DNA of 64,000 nucleotides from Cryptomeria japonica (Eukaryota; Streptophyta; Pinopsida; Cupressales; Cupressaceae), in contig NC_081407.1 in the NCBI RefSeq assembly GCF_030272615.1, positions 380,453,179 through 380,517,178 on the forward strand. The letters run 5' to 3'. Numbering within the stretch: the stretch's first letter is position 1; each line of letters begins with the position of its first letter. The notes below the pieces were generated by a model. That model ran no database searches. It was not told where the DNA came from and saw nothing but the letters and a program-made list of their open reading frames with translations. Made by a program: the position numbers and the translations under genes. Below, one piece after another: positions 12,033 to 23,846 of the stretch.

Positions 12033-13534
12033 TGATGCAGAGCCCTATCCACACACCTAAGGACAAGCCCAAACAAGGTTAGAATTCTAACCCCTCAAAT
12101 GATCACAAAGGTCCTGCAAGGAAGGACTCTACACCTTGGATGAAACTACACACACATTCATAGGCTTGGCCTACTCAAGATGAGTAATTGCCTCAATACC
12201 CATCCTACAAAATCCTATGACACCCTGCTCCTAAGGGCCTAGGATTTGATTCATTTATGGTTATTAGAAACTGGTTCAAGCATTGGTTTTGAGATTAGGC
12301 TCCATTTCCTTATACCTCATTTGGAAACCTACCCCCTAGGCTTGTAGCCCTATTTGGCGATAGAATGGATCTTAACTAAAAAATGTTCCACACAACCACA
12401 CAAAAAAATTTACATTTCAAACACCCTTTTGGGATTTGTATTGATCTCCAAAATGGTTTGACTAGTTCTGTGATTACAAGGTCTGATCCCTTTAGGGGCA
12501 AGGAGATCTAATAGGGGCAATTAGCCCTATTTTCCAAAGAAACTACCAATCAATGAATCCAAACTAGAAAACCAACTCTATGGGAATGTGGGGGATGGTG
12601 AGTAACCTTTCATTATAGGGTTGCATGCCTAGAATCCACCGCTATGACAACTTATTATGACTGTCCTCAATCTTGTCCTAGGTAGTCACATAGAGATGCC
12701 TACCTAATTTTGCTCCTTTCTCCTCACAACCAAGTTTCCCCTACAAAAAACCATGAAAAATATAAAATAAAGAGGCTTATCCTACATCCGTCCAAAGGAA
12801 GGGTCTTCTAATGGACTAGAATGCAAGATAAGGCCATTTTTGTTCAAAACCCTCTCCAAACCCTCAAATTTCGGGTTGTAGTCAGAAGAATGGAGGGTTC
12901 TCTCTACTCTGGAATAGTTAGGACCTTAGACCACAACCAAAAGAAATATATTTCATCTCTCTACCTACTCCATGGATGGTGGGATCCAAATCAATCCGTA
13001 CAGGCACGTGCAACTCCTGCAAACTCAGAATTTCTAGGAAAACTATAGTATTTTTGTATATTATTGCTTCACAAAATCCAATTACAACAATGAAAACCTT
13101 GGGGATCATGTCCAAAAGGCTTATAAAAATATCCAATGGTTTCCCACCCAATTTGGAGTATGTTGGAGCCATTGAAAGGCTTCCCCAAACTGAATTTCAA
13201 AAAGTTGCACTTTTGCACCCCAAAAGTTGCATTTTTGCAATTTTGCACAAAAAGTTGTCATATTGGCTAAGGTTGGAATCCACATACATGGATCAACCAA
13301 AAAATCATTAAACATGTCTAAAATCTATCAAAAACAAATCTAGACCATCTACTACCCCTATTGACAAAATTATCCCAATTTTCTTCTCAAATTGCCTAAT
13401 TGGTGACATGGGCTCACATGGTGGGGTTTATTGCATACATGCAACACAAGACAGACTAAGACAGCCTAATGATCCTATTCTTAATTCTTAGGGTCATGAG
13501 TAGCTTGTTGATGAGGTGCTCCTACACTAGTAGA
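12028..13534 (+). mobile_element. LTR-like unit, family C, copy 1
   Basis: The element is 12033-13529 (1497 bp), starting TGATGCAGAG and ending CCTACACTA, flanked by GTAGG (12028-12032) and GTAGA (13530-13534), a 4/5 target duplication. The same start and end occur in copies at 23847-25409 (minus) and 58473-60079 (plus). Shared internal landmarks are a TAGCCCTATTT block near 12350, ATTTCAAACACCCTTTTGG near 12420, and a block of alternating AAAAGTTGCA/TTTTGCA at 13200-13255. No coding motif is seen. It is probably a solo LTR of an undescribed element. Confidence 0.7.
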
Positions 13535-14480
13535 TGAGAGATTGTTGGAAGCAGTTATTTTTGTCAATGCCGAGGCTATTATCATCCATCTTGCTTTGTT
13601 TATGATGTATTCCTCCTTTCCCACTTTCCCTTAGCTGGCAAGAAAGCACGTTCTTTTGGTCTTGGGTTAAAAATGGCATAAGCCTTTGGCTTCATAGTTA
13701 AGGTTTTTCCTCATCCCATTTCTTGCTTTGGGGTGTATACCCCTGTCTTGTTTGACCCGCCAAGTTTCCTTTAAAGAAATTTTGGACCAGTGACTCAAAA
13801 TAATTCTTTGAAATTTGGAATTGTTGGTAATTTTGGCGGTTGAAATGATTCTGAGTCATGGTCACTTGAGCAGGTAGGAATATCTGAGAGATAATTCTCA
13901 TATCTCTTCAAGATTTGTAGCATCTTTGCTTGATAACCAGATTCCTAAGGTGGATGTGATGGATTTGACCTCTCATTTGTTTGTAGAAGACATTTTGGTG
14001 GATTTGGATTCAGTGCTTAAATATGTCATCCTTAGTACTAGGCTTGATCAACCAGGGGATATGCTCCTTCTCTCAGTTCCAGGAGAAATTATCAACTTTT
14101 ACCCTTTTCTTTTGGACCTCAAATGTCCTGCTCTTTTGCAACATAGGGACTTTGCAACAATGACAGTTGGGTTTCTCAAATGGAAACTACTGGGTGAGGA
14201 TCTTGACAACCAAGACAACGAATTTAGAGATTTTGTTAGGTTAAATGGTTTCCTCCCTCCTAAAGTTGATCATGATGGTCCACTTGCAAGAGGAGATGGT
14301 AGTGATGTATCTCATGTGGGTAGGGGCCGTGGGTAGTCAAGCATTCAAGGTAGAAGCAGGGGTCATCCGCGAGGAAGGGGTCGTGCTTAGTTTGGTAATC
14401 AAGCGTAGGGTTGGAATTTGCAACATAGATAAAGAAGATATGGAATTTTTGTTTCTAGATGTGAATTTTGCTTAGTTTTT
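13535..14480 (+). pseudogene. Unrecognised gene-like segment in the LINE 3' region
   Basis: From about 13881 to 14336 one plus-strand frame stays open. It encodes a protein-like sequence (LRDNSHISSRFVASLL, LDSVLKYVILSTRL, RDFATMTVGFLKWKLL, RLNGFLPPKVD). After a stop at 14334 the same frame continues as an RG-rich tail (GRSRGHPRGRGRA at about 14349-14390) resembling an RGG/GAR box. Upstream, 13535-13720 is also protein-like but contains stops. Composition is unlike LINE UTR. It could be a fragment of a host mRNA copied by the LINE, or an unusual 3' ORF. I do not recognise the family. Confidence 0.4.
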
Positions 14481-14770
14481 TAAAGGGAAAACTTCAATGT
14501 AGTTTTGATGTTGACAATCTTAGACTCTTGAGGCAGTTGGGTTGTTTTTGTATGTTAATATTTTCAAACTCTTGATGCAGTTAAGATGTTTTTGTATAGC
14601 CATGAAGTTCATTCCTATTTTTTTGCAGTGGGATGCATATGGTTTGTTCAGGGAATCTGCCCTTCTTCTATTTTGAACATTTAGCTCTAAGATCTCAAAT
14701 ACTTTCTATGTAATTGAACTTTTAACTCTTAATATAAACTCTTTTGGCTTTTTCGTTTACCTATCAAAAT
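14481..14770 (+). other. LINE 3' UTR and 3' end
   Basis: T-rich non-coding sequence with a repeated phrase: ACTCTTGAGGCAGTTGGGTTGTTTTTGTAT near 14523 and ACTCTTGATGCAGTTAAGATGTTTTTGTAT near 14569. It ends in TTAATATAAACTCTTTTGGC and a short ATCAAAA. Layer-1 LTR homology begins immediately after. Confidence 0.5.
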
Positions 14771-14838
14771 TTCTTTTTTTAGAAAATAAGAACTTACTAT
14801 TTTAGGAAATGCTATTTTTAGAAAAGGGGGCATGAGAA
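14771..14838 (-). repeat. Layer-1 3' LTR, proximal part, after the LINE
   Basis: This matches the end of the other LTR at about 33930-33989: AACTTACTATT-TAG-AAATGCTATTTTT-GAAAA-GGG-CATGA. On the minus strand this is the LTR start; the expected TGTCATGACCC reads TTCTCATGCCCC here. About 75 bp present in the other LTR is missing at the LINE junction, perhaps a deletion on insertion. Confidence 0.65.
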
Positions 14839-14858
14839 GTCCTCCTTTCCCAAAATTG
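14839..14858 (-). other. Layer-1 polypurine tract
   Basis: On the minus strand the sequence AATTTTGGGAAAGGAGGACT directly precedes the 3' LTR. This is the position and composition of the plus-strand primer of LTR retroelements. Confidence 0.6.
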
Positions 14859-17800
14859 CTTGTCCTCAAGCAATACAAATTTTATGCTCCAACATCCAGA
14901 TGATAAAATGACCTATTGTGTCAAACTATAGACCAAACCTTAAGTTGCATCTTTCTCTCAAGCATCCTAAAAAAATATTGAGACATATTTGTGCTGAGTG
15001 GCCTTGTTGCGACTATCTTTGATGCATATCCAACTTGTCCATGTTATCATTTTCCCATTTCCTCCCTTCAAATAATTATTTCTCCTAGTTTGGCCCCCAA
15101 ATCATAAAGTTGTACAAAATATAATTGGGAAACCTCTATTTGAAACTCCCGATACCCTTGTTGATGTTGTGTATATTATTGATGCATCTATTAGGAATAT
15201 TATAATAGTCCTTGCATCCACTAATAAAATCCATACACATTTTGGAAACAATTCTTTCTTCCACCTCTATACTATTAAGAAACAACTTACAAAAATGCGT
15301 AATAGTAGCTCTATACATTACCTTAATCTGTGGAATTTCATTTTCAGCTTTATGGACTGATTTGTAACAACAAAAAAATCAACAATGGAGAAACACATAG
15401 TGACATACAATAGAAACATTCATGCCATGAAACTCTTGGTACTGAAACTGTAGGTAACCATCAATTTTGATAGAAGGTGATGTACTTTCTAAAATCATTC
15501 ACTGCCACATACTTACACCCTTTGCATATAGGTTGTTAGGAAATTCCCACAAAATCTTCCTCTTCCTATTGGGTCTAAGAATGAGATACTCCCTATATAC
15601 ATGGAAAATGAACCCATTTCCCTCTTTGTGATTGTCATATTGAAGTCTTTGCCAAAATCTATCATAAAAGCCACTATACCCATCACCCATACCCATGTGA
15701 TTTCCTCCCATGAATTTTTGTATATGAACCGACTCCCAACTAAAGCCATATTTGTTGCATTGTTTGACACCAAGAATGACGACCTTCTATACTCAACATG
15801 TAATGAAGTCATCTCCATCTGCAAAAATCTACATTTATTCAAAACTAGAGTCATCCAATTTAGGAATATCTCAATGATGTAAAATTATAGGAATGACAAT
15901 GTTGAGTAATAGACCATAATGTCTTCCTTGTAATATGGGTGGTTAACCATGTAAAGTTTGAAAAATATTCATGAGTAGCTATAAATTGAAAATCATTCCT
16001 TCACAAGTTTAAAATTTCCATTAGAATATAAATTGCAACACTCACGATTGTGTTCTTATTACCTCTATGCAAGTGTGACAAATAGAAAACAATTGTTCAC
16101 AGTGGGAAAATGTTATGATTGGGAATATGAATAGAATACAATAGTAATGAACCAACAATATAAGCCATATGGGAACTTGAATTAACAATACAATGAATAA
16201 ATACCCCCCCACATAATAATTTGTATACTATTACAACCATTTAAGATTGTCAACCCTTTGAAAACCATTCCACTGATTATATAGTACTATCATAACATGT
16301 TGGACATCTCCTTGGAGTTTCCTTTTGGTAACAATTATGTTCTTAGAAAATAAAGCATTTGTATCATATCTTGTTCCTAATACATCATATCCTTCAGTAC
16401 CAATATCCAAACCCAAGTACGTGCTGTCAATCTCCCAAGAAGGTGCCTTATAAAGAACTATTGTTGTTGAAATATACTCATAGCTACTCCCAAAAAATCC
16501 CAACCATATTTTCAAAACCTTTTAAGGATCAAAATATCATCAACATAAATGAAATAAAAATTTATCACTTGATTCATTGTGAATTGGAAAGTCGCTCTAT
16601 AAGGAAAGAATCTGTGCTTCATGTGCTCCTTGGAAATAGATGATTGCGAGTGACGTGATGCCAAATCACAATATAAAATAATATTGGTATCTTCACAAAA
16701 ATGGTATGTTGAAATGTCTTCCCCAAAGATGATTCTGGAAGAATATTTTTGAATACTCTCATTTGTTGAATTGGAAGCAATGATACAATATAATGTGATA
16801 TGTATGCTCACCAATGCATGTAATAACCTACATATTCTTCACCTCTAAACAAATTTTTAACCACATAGCTTCTCATACAACACCATAATCTTCTACACAT
16901 GGATGTGAGAAATTAGAAAGAAGTTTGAAAAACATGAGTTGATTACCTTGATAAAATTTTAAATTTTCCCAAGTGTTGCATTCTCTTACATGTCAACAAT
17001 ATTGTTTATATGGCTCATGTATGAAATATTCCTCATTGTGTAGTCATAAATATATTCATTTGTAATTAGAGCCTTCTGCTCGTCACTCTCCACTTCTATA
17101 GATTTTGGATCTTCCTCTAACACTTTCACTTCTTCACCTTTGAGCTCAACTTTCTTGGGTTTTTGCTTTTGTGTCAGTTTATCAAAGAAATGCAACCAAC
17201 CTAAATCTTTAGAGTGTACAAAAATGAAATAATTAACATTAACCATTTCCAAACCTTTTTCTATCCAAGCTACGTAATGTTGAGGGAATCTAATAACTTT
17301 ATTTCCTTTAATCGTTACTTTATATTAGGAATGAGATGTTCCTCCAAAAGTTGCAAATATTGAACTTCAATAACCTTGTTAGTATTCATAATATTAAAAT
17401 TAAAACATACTTTACCCTTCCTCAAGGTTATAACCATCCCTTTATCTATTCAAGTTCATAGAATGGAACAAATTTTTGTAACTAAGGTGATAATCTCATT
17501 AAATATTTCAAATTCTAGATGGATTTTAATGTAATCCATCTATACTTCTTTGGAAAAAGAACTAGGGTCCCATACCAATATGCATGGATAAGTGAGAAGT
17601 ATAGGAAAATGACTTGTGTTCCCTTGAAATAGTTTATCACCTGGTCCCCATATGTAAAATAAATCATTATTTGGGATAAACGTACCTATATACTCTATGT
17701 TGAAAATTACATCCTTGTTTCTATCTCCTCTTTCAGAAAATTTTTCAACATAATAGAAATCTTGTAGAGATGTAGTAAGAAACATTAAATCATACATTGG

Positions 17801-18482
17801 TCTGTAATCAACATGTTCATCCACCTTTTATTGTTGTGATAACCTTGACACCTTTATCTTTGGAATGCATCTTGACATTCTTCTTGACTTCATTTTCACA
17901 AACAACAAATTCCTCCACTACAACTTTTGAAGGGATATTCTCATAATATTCTTGTACCATATTTTCTTGTAAATTCATCTCTTTCCCTTTGACTTTATTA
18001 ATCTTAGGCTAAAATATATAATCATTAAAAATCAAGTTAAGTTCTAATGAAAGACTTTTACCTTTAGATTTTGGGTTGTGATCTTTTCGTTCTTCCTCAT
18101 TGATCTTCTTGGTGGAGCCTTGTGGGTCAACCTTCAATTGTTCCACTCACTCCTCAATTTTTGAAGACTTATTCAACTGATATTTTTTTATTTTCCTTTT
18201 CATAAATTATTGATAAAATGGTACTTCATATTTGTTTACTAAAAGGTACTTTTGAAAATTTTTGATAACCTTTCCTTCTCGAGACATAACTTTTCTTGTA
18301 AGCTCTATAAATTTGTAAAATGTATGGATTGCCTTAAAATATCTAGGTTTCATTAAATAATCATCAAACCATTATGGAATTTTAGACACTAAAATATTAT
18401 TGTCCAAACTCTTGAAAACAGATTCGAAGAAAGCTCCCATGATCTACAACTTAGGAACTTGCAAGTTGGCAAATTCTTTTTT
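14859..18482 (-). pseudogene. Layer-1 element internal region, unusual coding content
   Basis: Read on the minus strand, an ATG at 18440 lies about 85 bases after the primer site (once the Tat insertion is discounted) and begins MGAFFESVFKSLDNNILVS. After a stop, the same region continues as WFDDYLMKPRYFKAIHTFYKF. Later readable pieces are 17824-17540 (DEHVDYRPMYDLMF, YIWGPGDKLFQG), 17300-16986 (GNKVIRFPQHYVAWIEKGLE, Lys/Glu-rich tail) and 15850-15136 (FIFHVYREYLILRPNRKRK). None matches the usual gag, protease, integrase or RNase H motifs. FYFIYVDDILIL near 16530 resembles an RT box but stands alone. It is either a very diverged pol or a non-autonomous element with foreign coding sequence. 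Many stops. Confidence 0.45.
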
Positions 18483-18487
18483 CTTTT

Positions 18488-20150
18488 TGTGTAGGGGAAA
18501 AAGTGAGACTAAGTATGGAAACCCTAATCCCACTCTCATACACACTCATGGAATACGAAGGAGCCTAGGGAGGTAACACACGTTGGCTACTTCTTATGAG
18601 AAAGAGAGAGTCATGGATTACATCTTAGGTTTTCTATTCCTTTGTTGTAAATGAGAGAGATGAATGATGCAAAATACAATCTAACCTAGAAAGCAAGTAA
18701 GAAAGCCAATCCTAATCTGAGAATGTAGATCAAAGAGAAAATGATCCACTGCTGAAAAGTACAAACTAGAAGGCAAAATCAGAGGTGTACCTATGTTTGA
18801 AATCTGAGCAGAAATGTCTGGGACCAAGGTGCAATGCCACTGTCCTGATTTTGCAATTCTGGAGCTGCAACTGACAAGAGGGATTCTAAGATTTGCAAGG
18901 TGCTGTTTTGCCAAGTCCTTCTGATAAAGGGTAGTACCATGTCACCATACCATTGTCCTAGGAAGGACCAGGGCACCACGCCCCTATCCTTGACATATTT
19001 CTGCACTTCTAAGACTTCTGGGTGGTGTTGATGCCTGTTCCAGATCTGTAACTGCTTTCGGATTCCTGTTTCTATACCTACAACTAAAAAGGGAAGGTTT
19101 GGGGTGGCTATATAGGGTTTTTCCTTAGTCAAGCCCCCATGTTGGTTATTTCCACCTCCATGAATAGTCGATAATATACTGAAAATGTGTGTGCAAGAAT
19201 CTTGTGTGTATGCAAGATCCTAAGAATGAAAGTAAACAACCTAGAGCAACCCTAAAGAGTAAACCCTAATTGCTTATAATTGACAAAGTAAATGCTCTAA
19301 ATAAAAAATGCAAAGTGATCTAAAGCATGAACGTAAATCAAAATGAAGCTTATGCAAAGACATGAAAACAATATGAAACCATACCCAACCCCAAGTGAGG
19401 GGTACATGCAAATCATCAGTCGGTGATCTCCTATTGTTCTTCTACATCTTCAAAAGCCCCCAATTGATAAAATGATGCTTGATGAATGTTTGATGGATGA
19501 ATGTTGAATGTTGTTGAATATTTCAAAGATCTACTCTTTCACTGAAAAGAAGGCTCTAAAACTCCTAAAACTTGCCCTTAGATTCTTAGAAGAAGACCCC
19601 TTCAAATGAAGAAAGAGAGCTCTTAAGTATGAAACCCTAGATCTTAATTTTATGTTTAGGCTGACCTAGGATTTGAATTTCCTGCTGATATTTTGGGTTT
19701 AAGCATTATCATATCATAGGATTGTGCTCCCAAAATTTTGGGAAAAAAGCCACGGACCATGTGCATTCCCGCCATGGTCCCACCAACTTTTCACCAAATT
19801 TTTGGGGCCATTAGATATGATGATATTAGAGCGCATCCCAAAGTTACAATGGATTTCAAGATGTTTTGATATGCGAAATCGGGCCTAAACGATCAAAATA
19901 AGACATAATTAGGGTTTATGATTAAATGATTCATTGGAGGAATAAAATGAAAAGGGGCACACTTAGGGTAAAGGGCCCAACTTTGTAATGTGTAAAGTGA
20001 TGATACATGACCTTAGATTTAATTAAATTAATTAATTAAATGCCTAGAGGGGAATGAGAAATGTAAGATGCAAGACACACTAAGGGAGGTGCTAACCTAA
20101 GGTGTGAAATTGTACCGCCCTAAGAAGGGTGTACAATTTATGACACTACA
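18488..20150 (-). repeat. Tat element 3' LTR (1663 bp)
   Basis: Nearly colinear with 31158-32804. It starts TGTGTAGGGGAAAAAG in plus and ends ATGACACTACA. In element orientation it follows the polypurine tract at 20151-20166. Small ORFs within it (for example 18681-19132) are not genes. Both LTRs carry the AATTAAATTAATTAATTAAAT tract near 20015-20040 and 32665-32695. Confidence 0.92.
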
Positions 20151-20166
20151 TTTAGCCCCCACTTTA
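20151..20166 (-). other. Tat element polypurine tract
   Basis: On the minus strand, AAAGTGGGGGCTAAA runs straight into the LTR start TGTAGTG. It is the second-strand primer and is shared in form with 46442-46458 (AGTGGGGTCTAAA), next to a related LTR. Confidence 0.8.
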
Positions 20167-20925
20167 GCGGTCATATGACACTATGTGCATATGCAAGCTA
20201 AAGCACATAAAAGTAAACATCATTTGAAAAAGGATATATCCATAAGTTGTCAAACGAAGCCCCCGACGGTATTTGCAGTACATAGTTAGGAACTACACCC
20301 TACAAAACCACATGTTAGATCAAAAAATCACCTAATGCTTACTAAGGAAGGTGATGAAATTCACGGGTAGCTATATGCCCCCCCTTGTTTCAACTTGCTT
20401 ATTAGTGAGGTGAAACAGGGTATCATGTTTTCCATAGTGAATTGTGATAAAGATTTTGATGAAGGAAGTTCACAACAAGGCTTGATTTATCATCCAAGCA
20501 TATTATGGAACTAATGCAAAGTGAGAGGAAAAACTCATGATTCCAATGCCACTGATGGTGCGAGAATCGGAGCTTCCTAGCTCAAGATATGATAGATTGA
20601 AGAAAAAGTGCAGAAATTAGGGTTTATAACTTAAAAACATAAAGTCAAAAAGTGCATCATGCACATAAATATGAAAGTGACACCTTCATTTGTCACTTTC
20701 TAAGTTTTTGGCACTATTCACTGCAGAGGAGCCTATATACAAGCCATCATGCCTCGATGCTGACCTGAGTGACCTACATGGATGGAGATCTTGTGCCAGT
20801 CCGTACTCATTGATCAACCGCTTGATGAGGTGAGTTGACTTTTTGTTGACTGCATTTGACTTTTCCATGTTTTCATAGTTTTCAAAAGTGATGATGTCAT
20901 CACCTAGCCTGGGTCGGGGCCTACC
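20167..20925. other. Tat element 3' internal spacer, no gene seen
   Basis: Non-coding sequence between the polypurine tract and the tandem array. I see no conserved protein motif on either strand. Confidence 0.5.
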
Positions 20926-20929
20926 CTTT

Positions 20930-21060
20930 GGACGCCTAGGGGTCCTAGGGCGCCATGGTCCCAAGGGGGTGCCATGGTCCCCTTTGGGCATCATGGTCCC
21001 TTCTGGGTGCCATGGTCTGAGTAGGGCACCTTGGTCCATTGAGGACGCCCTAGTCCCTAT
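20930..21060. repeat. 19-bp tandem array (CCATGG-containing)
   Basis: Six or so units with the core GGGTGCCATGGTCCC are spaced 19 bp apart: CATGG or its variant starts near 20954, 20973, 20992, 21011, 21030 and 21050 (last interval 20). Later units decay to CTTGG and CTAGT. The region is GC-rich against an AT-rich background. It lies just upstream of the opposite-strand PMD gene. Confidence 0.85.
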
Positions 21061-21184
21061 TCGGGGTGACCAACGGCGACACAAGATCAAGCGATGAATG
21101 CTAGAAATGATGGAATGATTACATTGATTAGATGATGATAGATGATTGATCGATTACTAATGACAGATTGCTTTGCATTTTGCA

Positions 21185-23235
21185 GACACTATCGTACATT
21201 CACGAGCATATCGTCGGTCTCACATTTCGGAGCCTTCGAGAGCAGATCCTAAGGCTGACAACATGAGAGAGGGTTTTTCTACATGTAGTGGGTTTGTGGG
21301 ATGTGATGACCATGCGAACCATTCGATTCCATTTTATGATGCTGATGGAGAGGTGGGATGCAAACACCTCGACATTCTTACTACCTGTGGGGGAGATGAC
21401 AGTCAACCTTGAGGATGTATACTCTATTTTGTGCCTACCCATTAGAGGAGAGACTATTAGATATCGATCTGACTGGACAAAGGAGGATTATAGGAGAGAG
21501 TAGGTGTATGCTGTGGGGAGAGTGATATGTAGCGAGATGAGGGGTTGCATTATATTCAACTGGCTCCTACACCCCACAGGCAAGGTTCCATTGGTGAGGT
21601 GACTCATGATTATGACCCTTGCATTAGCCATGTGCTCTAATGGGTGCGACGAACACATGCACAAAGGACTCATATATGCCATACGAGCCATGGAGAGACA
21701 CATGAGAGTATACTCTTGGGGTCGGAGCATGCTTGTGCATCTCTATGATGACCTTGGAGAGTATGTGTTTGGACAGGGATGCAGCCTGATGACATGCACA
21801 ATACTAGAGGTGTGGATGTTTGAGAATATTACCTACACTAGGCCTAGTGGAGCCTCCATAGAGCTAGTCCTAGAGTAGCCTAGGGTATATACTTACCCTC
21901 TTACCCATGAGTGGTGATTCAATGATCTCCTGTATTGGAGGTTGAGCTTGGATATATTGATAGTGGGCAAAATCATATGGAGACCTTACCTCAGGATGTC
22001 CATGTGGGCAGGGCTACGTAGATAGATGTTCAACATGCAGAGGAACCATCTACTAGAGGGATGGTATAGCCACACAGTCATTCCCTTCTACTTTGATAGA
22101 GTTCGACGACAGTTTGGGTTCGAGCAGTGTGTTCTTACTGATGTGCTTGTATACATCTGACACTCACAAGTGATGCCAAGTCTAGGAGCCATTCCTAGGC
22201 CTACGAGTGATGAGATCAACATCATAGATTCAGATGGGTCAGATCAGGACATAGTGACAGATTATAGAGATGATTTAGGCATGCATCGACGATACATCAC
22301 ATGGTGGGGGAGAACATACCTTGGAGCTATTTTCCTAGTAGGCTTCCCTGGAGGGAACCCTGGACCATAGAGACAGTCAAGCGATGGAGAGGGATCCAAT
22401 TCATCTAAGGAGGATTCAGATGATCAGGGTGATGACACAGAGGAGCTGGAGGCAGGTGAAGACAAAGGTGATCCTGATATTGGAGAGGGAGATCAGGATG
22501 GAGATGATGAGTAGGAGGAGGAGGAGGAGGATGAGGATAGAAGGAGGAGGAGGAGGAGGAGGATGAGTTAGGTGCAGTTCATCACTCCAAGGAGGATACC
22601 AAAGCCCCAGATCCATCAAGTCTTCCACTACGGGTAGAGAGGGATCCCATAAGGGGTCTTGATCTTGATCCCCATCGACCCACACTGACTATACAAAGAC
22701 ACTACGAGTGGATCCCACTCTCAGGCAGTCATTGTCCATGATCCTCATAGGCAAGAGGGAAATCCAGGTAATGTGCCTTGTTATTGATTAACATATGCAT
22801 CCTACCTACTTTAGATTTGATGATATAGAATGTTATTGATGAAAAACTTCTCTCTATCTTGCAGCTATCGTCCAGGAGTGGTGTTCTCTGATTCAGAGTG
22901 CGGTGACAGACCTTATTGTGACTACACACATTTCAAGTTCCTCATAGATAGCACACAGATCCCAGAGGAATGTAGGACAACATGAGGACCTTTTCTCTCC
23001 TATTCAGACAGAGATGGAAGTCCTATGAGAGAGAATACGACAGACCGAGCGTGACCTAGCGGCGTCACAGACATAGGCAGACACATACCGAGAGATCATG
23101 ATGGAGAGGGATCACAGGAGATCCTCGAGGAGTCACTTGTGGTTCGTATCATGATACACCCCCATGGGGATACTACCACGACCAGATCAGGATGGGGCAC
23201 CTAGCCACCATCCTCCTGCTACTAGTCCTAGAGAT
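21185..23235 (+). pseudogene. Opposite-strand plant mobile domain (PMD, MAIN-like) gene inside the Tat element
   Basis: PMD proteins (MAIN, MAIL, PP7-long relatives) are nuclear plant proteins; PMD also travels inside transposons. Plus-strand frames here give HIVGLTFRSLREQIL, RWDANTSTFLLPVGEMTVNLEDVYSILCLPIRGE (the hallmark F-x-L-P-x-GE-M-x-x-L-x-D-V-x-x-I-L-x-LPI-x-G block), GCIIFNWLLHP, LVHLYDDLGEYVFGQGCSLMTC, ILEVWMFENI and FYFDRVRRQFGFEQ. These follow PMD order over about 320 residues. An acidic, Glu/Arg-rich segment (about 22385-22570) and a coiled tail follow. ATTTTGCAG before 21185 looks like a splice acceptor. Stops near 21500, 21600, 21876 and 22157 break it. The direction is antisense to pol, as in some Tat elements. 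Confidence 0.8.
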
Positions 23236-23846
23236 AGGAGATGATTTTGATGTATATATGATGACACTCGTGATTATGTTATTTTTAATGCTTAAACAAT
23301 GTACACATTGCTTAGATTAGAAGTAACATATTGAGTAATGAGCATGTATATCTGATTTAATTGCCATGTGATTGATTTCTCAATGCTTCATGATTAAATA
23401 GATACATGTGTGATTTAATTAAATAACTAAGTATTTGATGAAATGCTACTTTGATGATGTACAAAAAGAATGTATTAAGTTGAGAAATATATGACTAATG
23501 TGATTTAATTAACTCTATTTAAACACAACATGATATTATTTCTACTTCACATAAGAAATTATATAATATACTAACACATATGAAATGTAAATCCATTACA
23601 ATTTACATAAAAAGAATCCAAGACAAACAATATAGTAATGAAACATGCTTGTCAAGAATAAAGTAATGTAGACCAAACAATATAACATCATTTAGTGAAG
23701 ACATGCTAACATATTAACCAATTTTAAAAATAAAAGATATAAAGAGAGAACATAAAGAAGACAAGAAAGAGAGAGAGAGAGAAATAGAACTAGGCATAGT
23801 ATCTACGAAAGCTGCATAGCATTTATGGGAGTCTTGAGAGGCGCAT
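23236..23846. other. Tat element spacer with the end of the displaced pol tail
   Basis: Mostly AT-rich non-coding sequence. At 23846-23780 the minus strand reads APLKTPINAMQLS, which fits the short conserved end of Tat integrase (P-I-N-x-x-x-L). Pol therefore seems to resume here after the LTR-like insertion at 23847-25409. A GA-rich run lies at 23755-23790. Confidence 0.45.

Larger units (their letters stand above)
1271..14770 (+). mobile_element. Plant L1-type LINE, degraded, interrupted twice
   Basis: A non-LTR retrotransposon in plus orientation. ORF1 (1271-2686 and 6343-7289) is split by a solo LTR. ORF2 (7290-11470) carries the APE-type endonuclease, RT, zf-RVT and RNase H in the order usual for plant L1 LINEs. 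The 3' region (11471-14770) is broken by an LTR-like unit. The 3' end is placed near 14770, at CTCTTTTGGC followed by a short ATCAAAA tail, because layer-1 LTR homology resumes just after it. The 5' end coincides with the ORF1 ATG, which suggests mild 5' truncation. No clear target duplication was found. Net length without insertions is about 8.3 kb, rather long, partly because of a gene-like 3' segment. Confidence 0.8.

Noticed and set aside
16510-16545. YVDDILIL as proof of reverse transcriptase in the layer-1 element
   Set aside because: Flanking residues do not follow any RT motif order that I can see, so it is noted only as a hint.
18681-19132. Open frames of 77 and 113 codons in the Tat LTR
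   Set aside because: The same positions in the other LTR are shifted or broken, and LTRs are non-coding.
20003-20062. Possible origin or CRISPR-like array in AT-rich tracts
   Set aside because: Only LTR AT tracts shared by both Tat LTRs; no spaced identical repeats of CRISPR type anywhere in the window.
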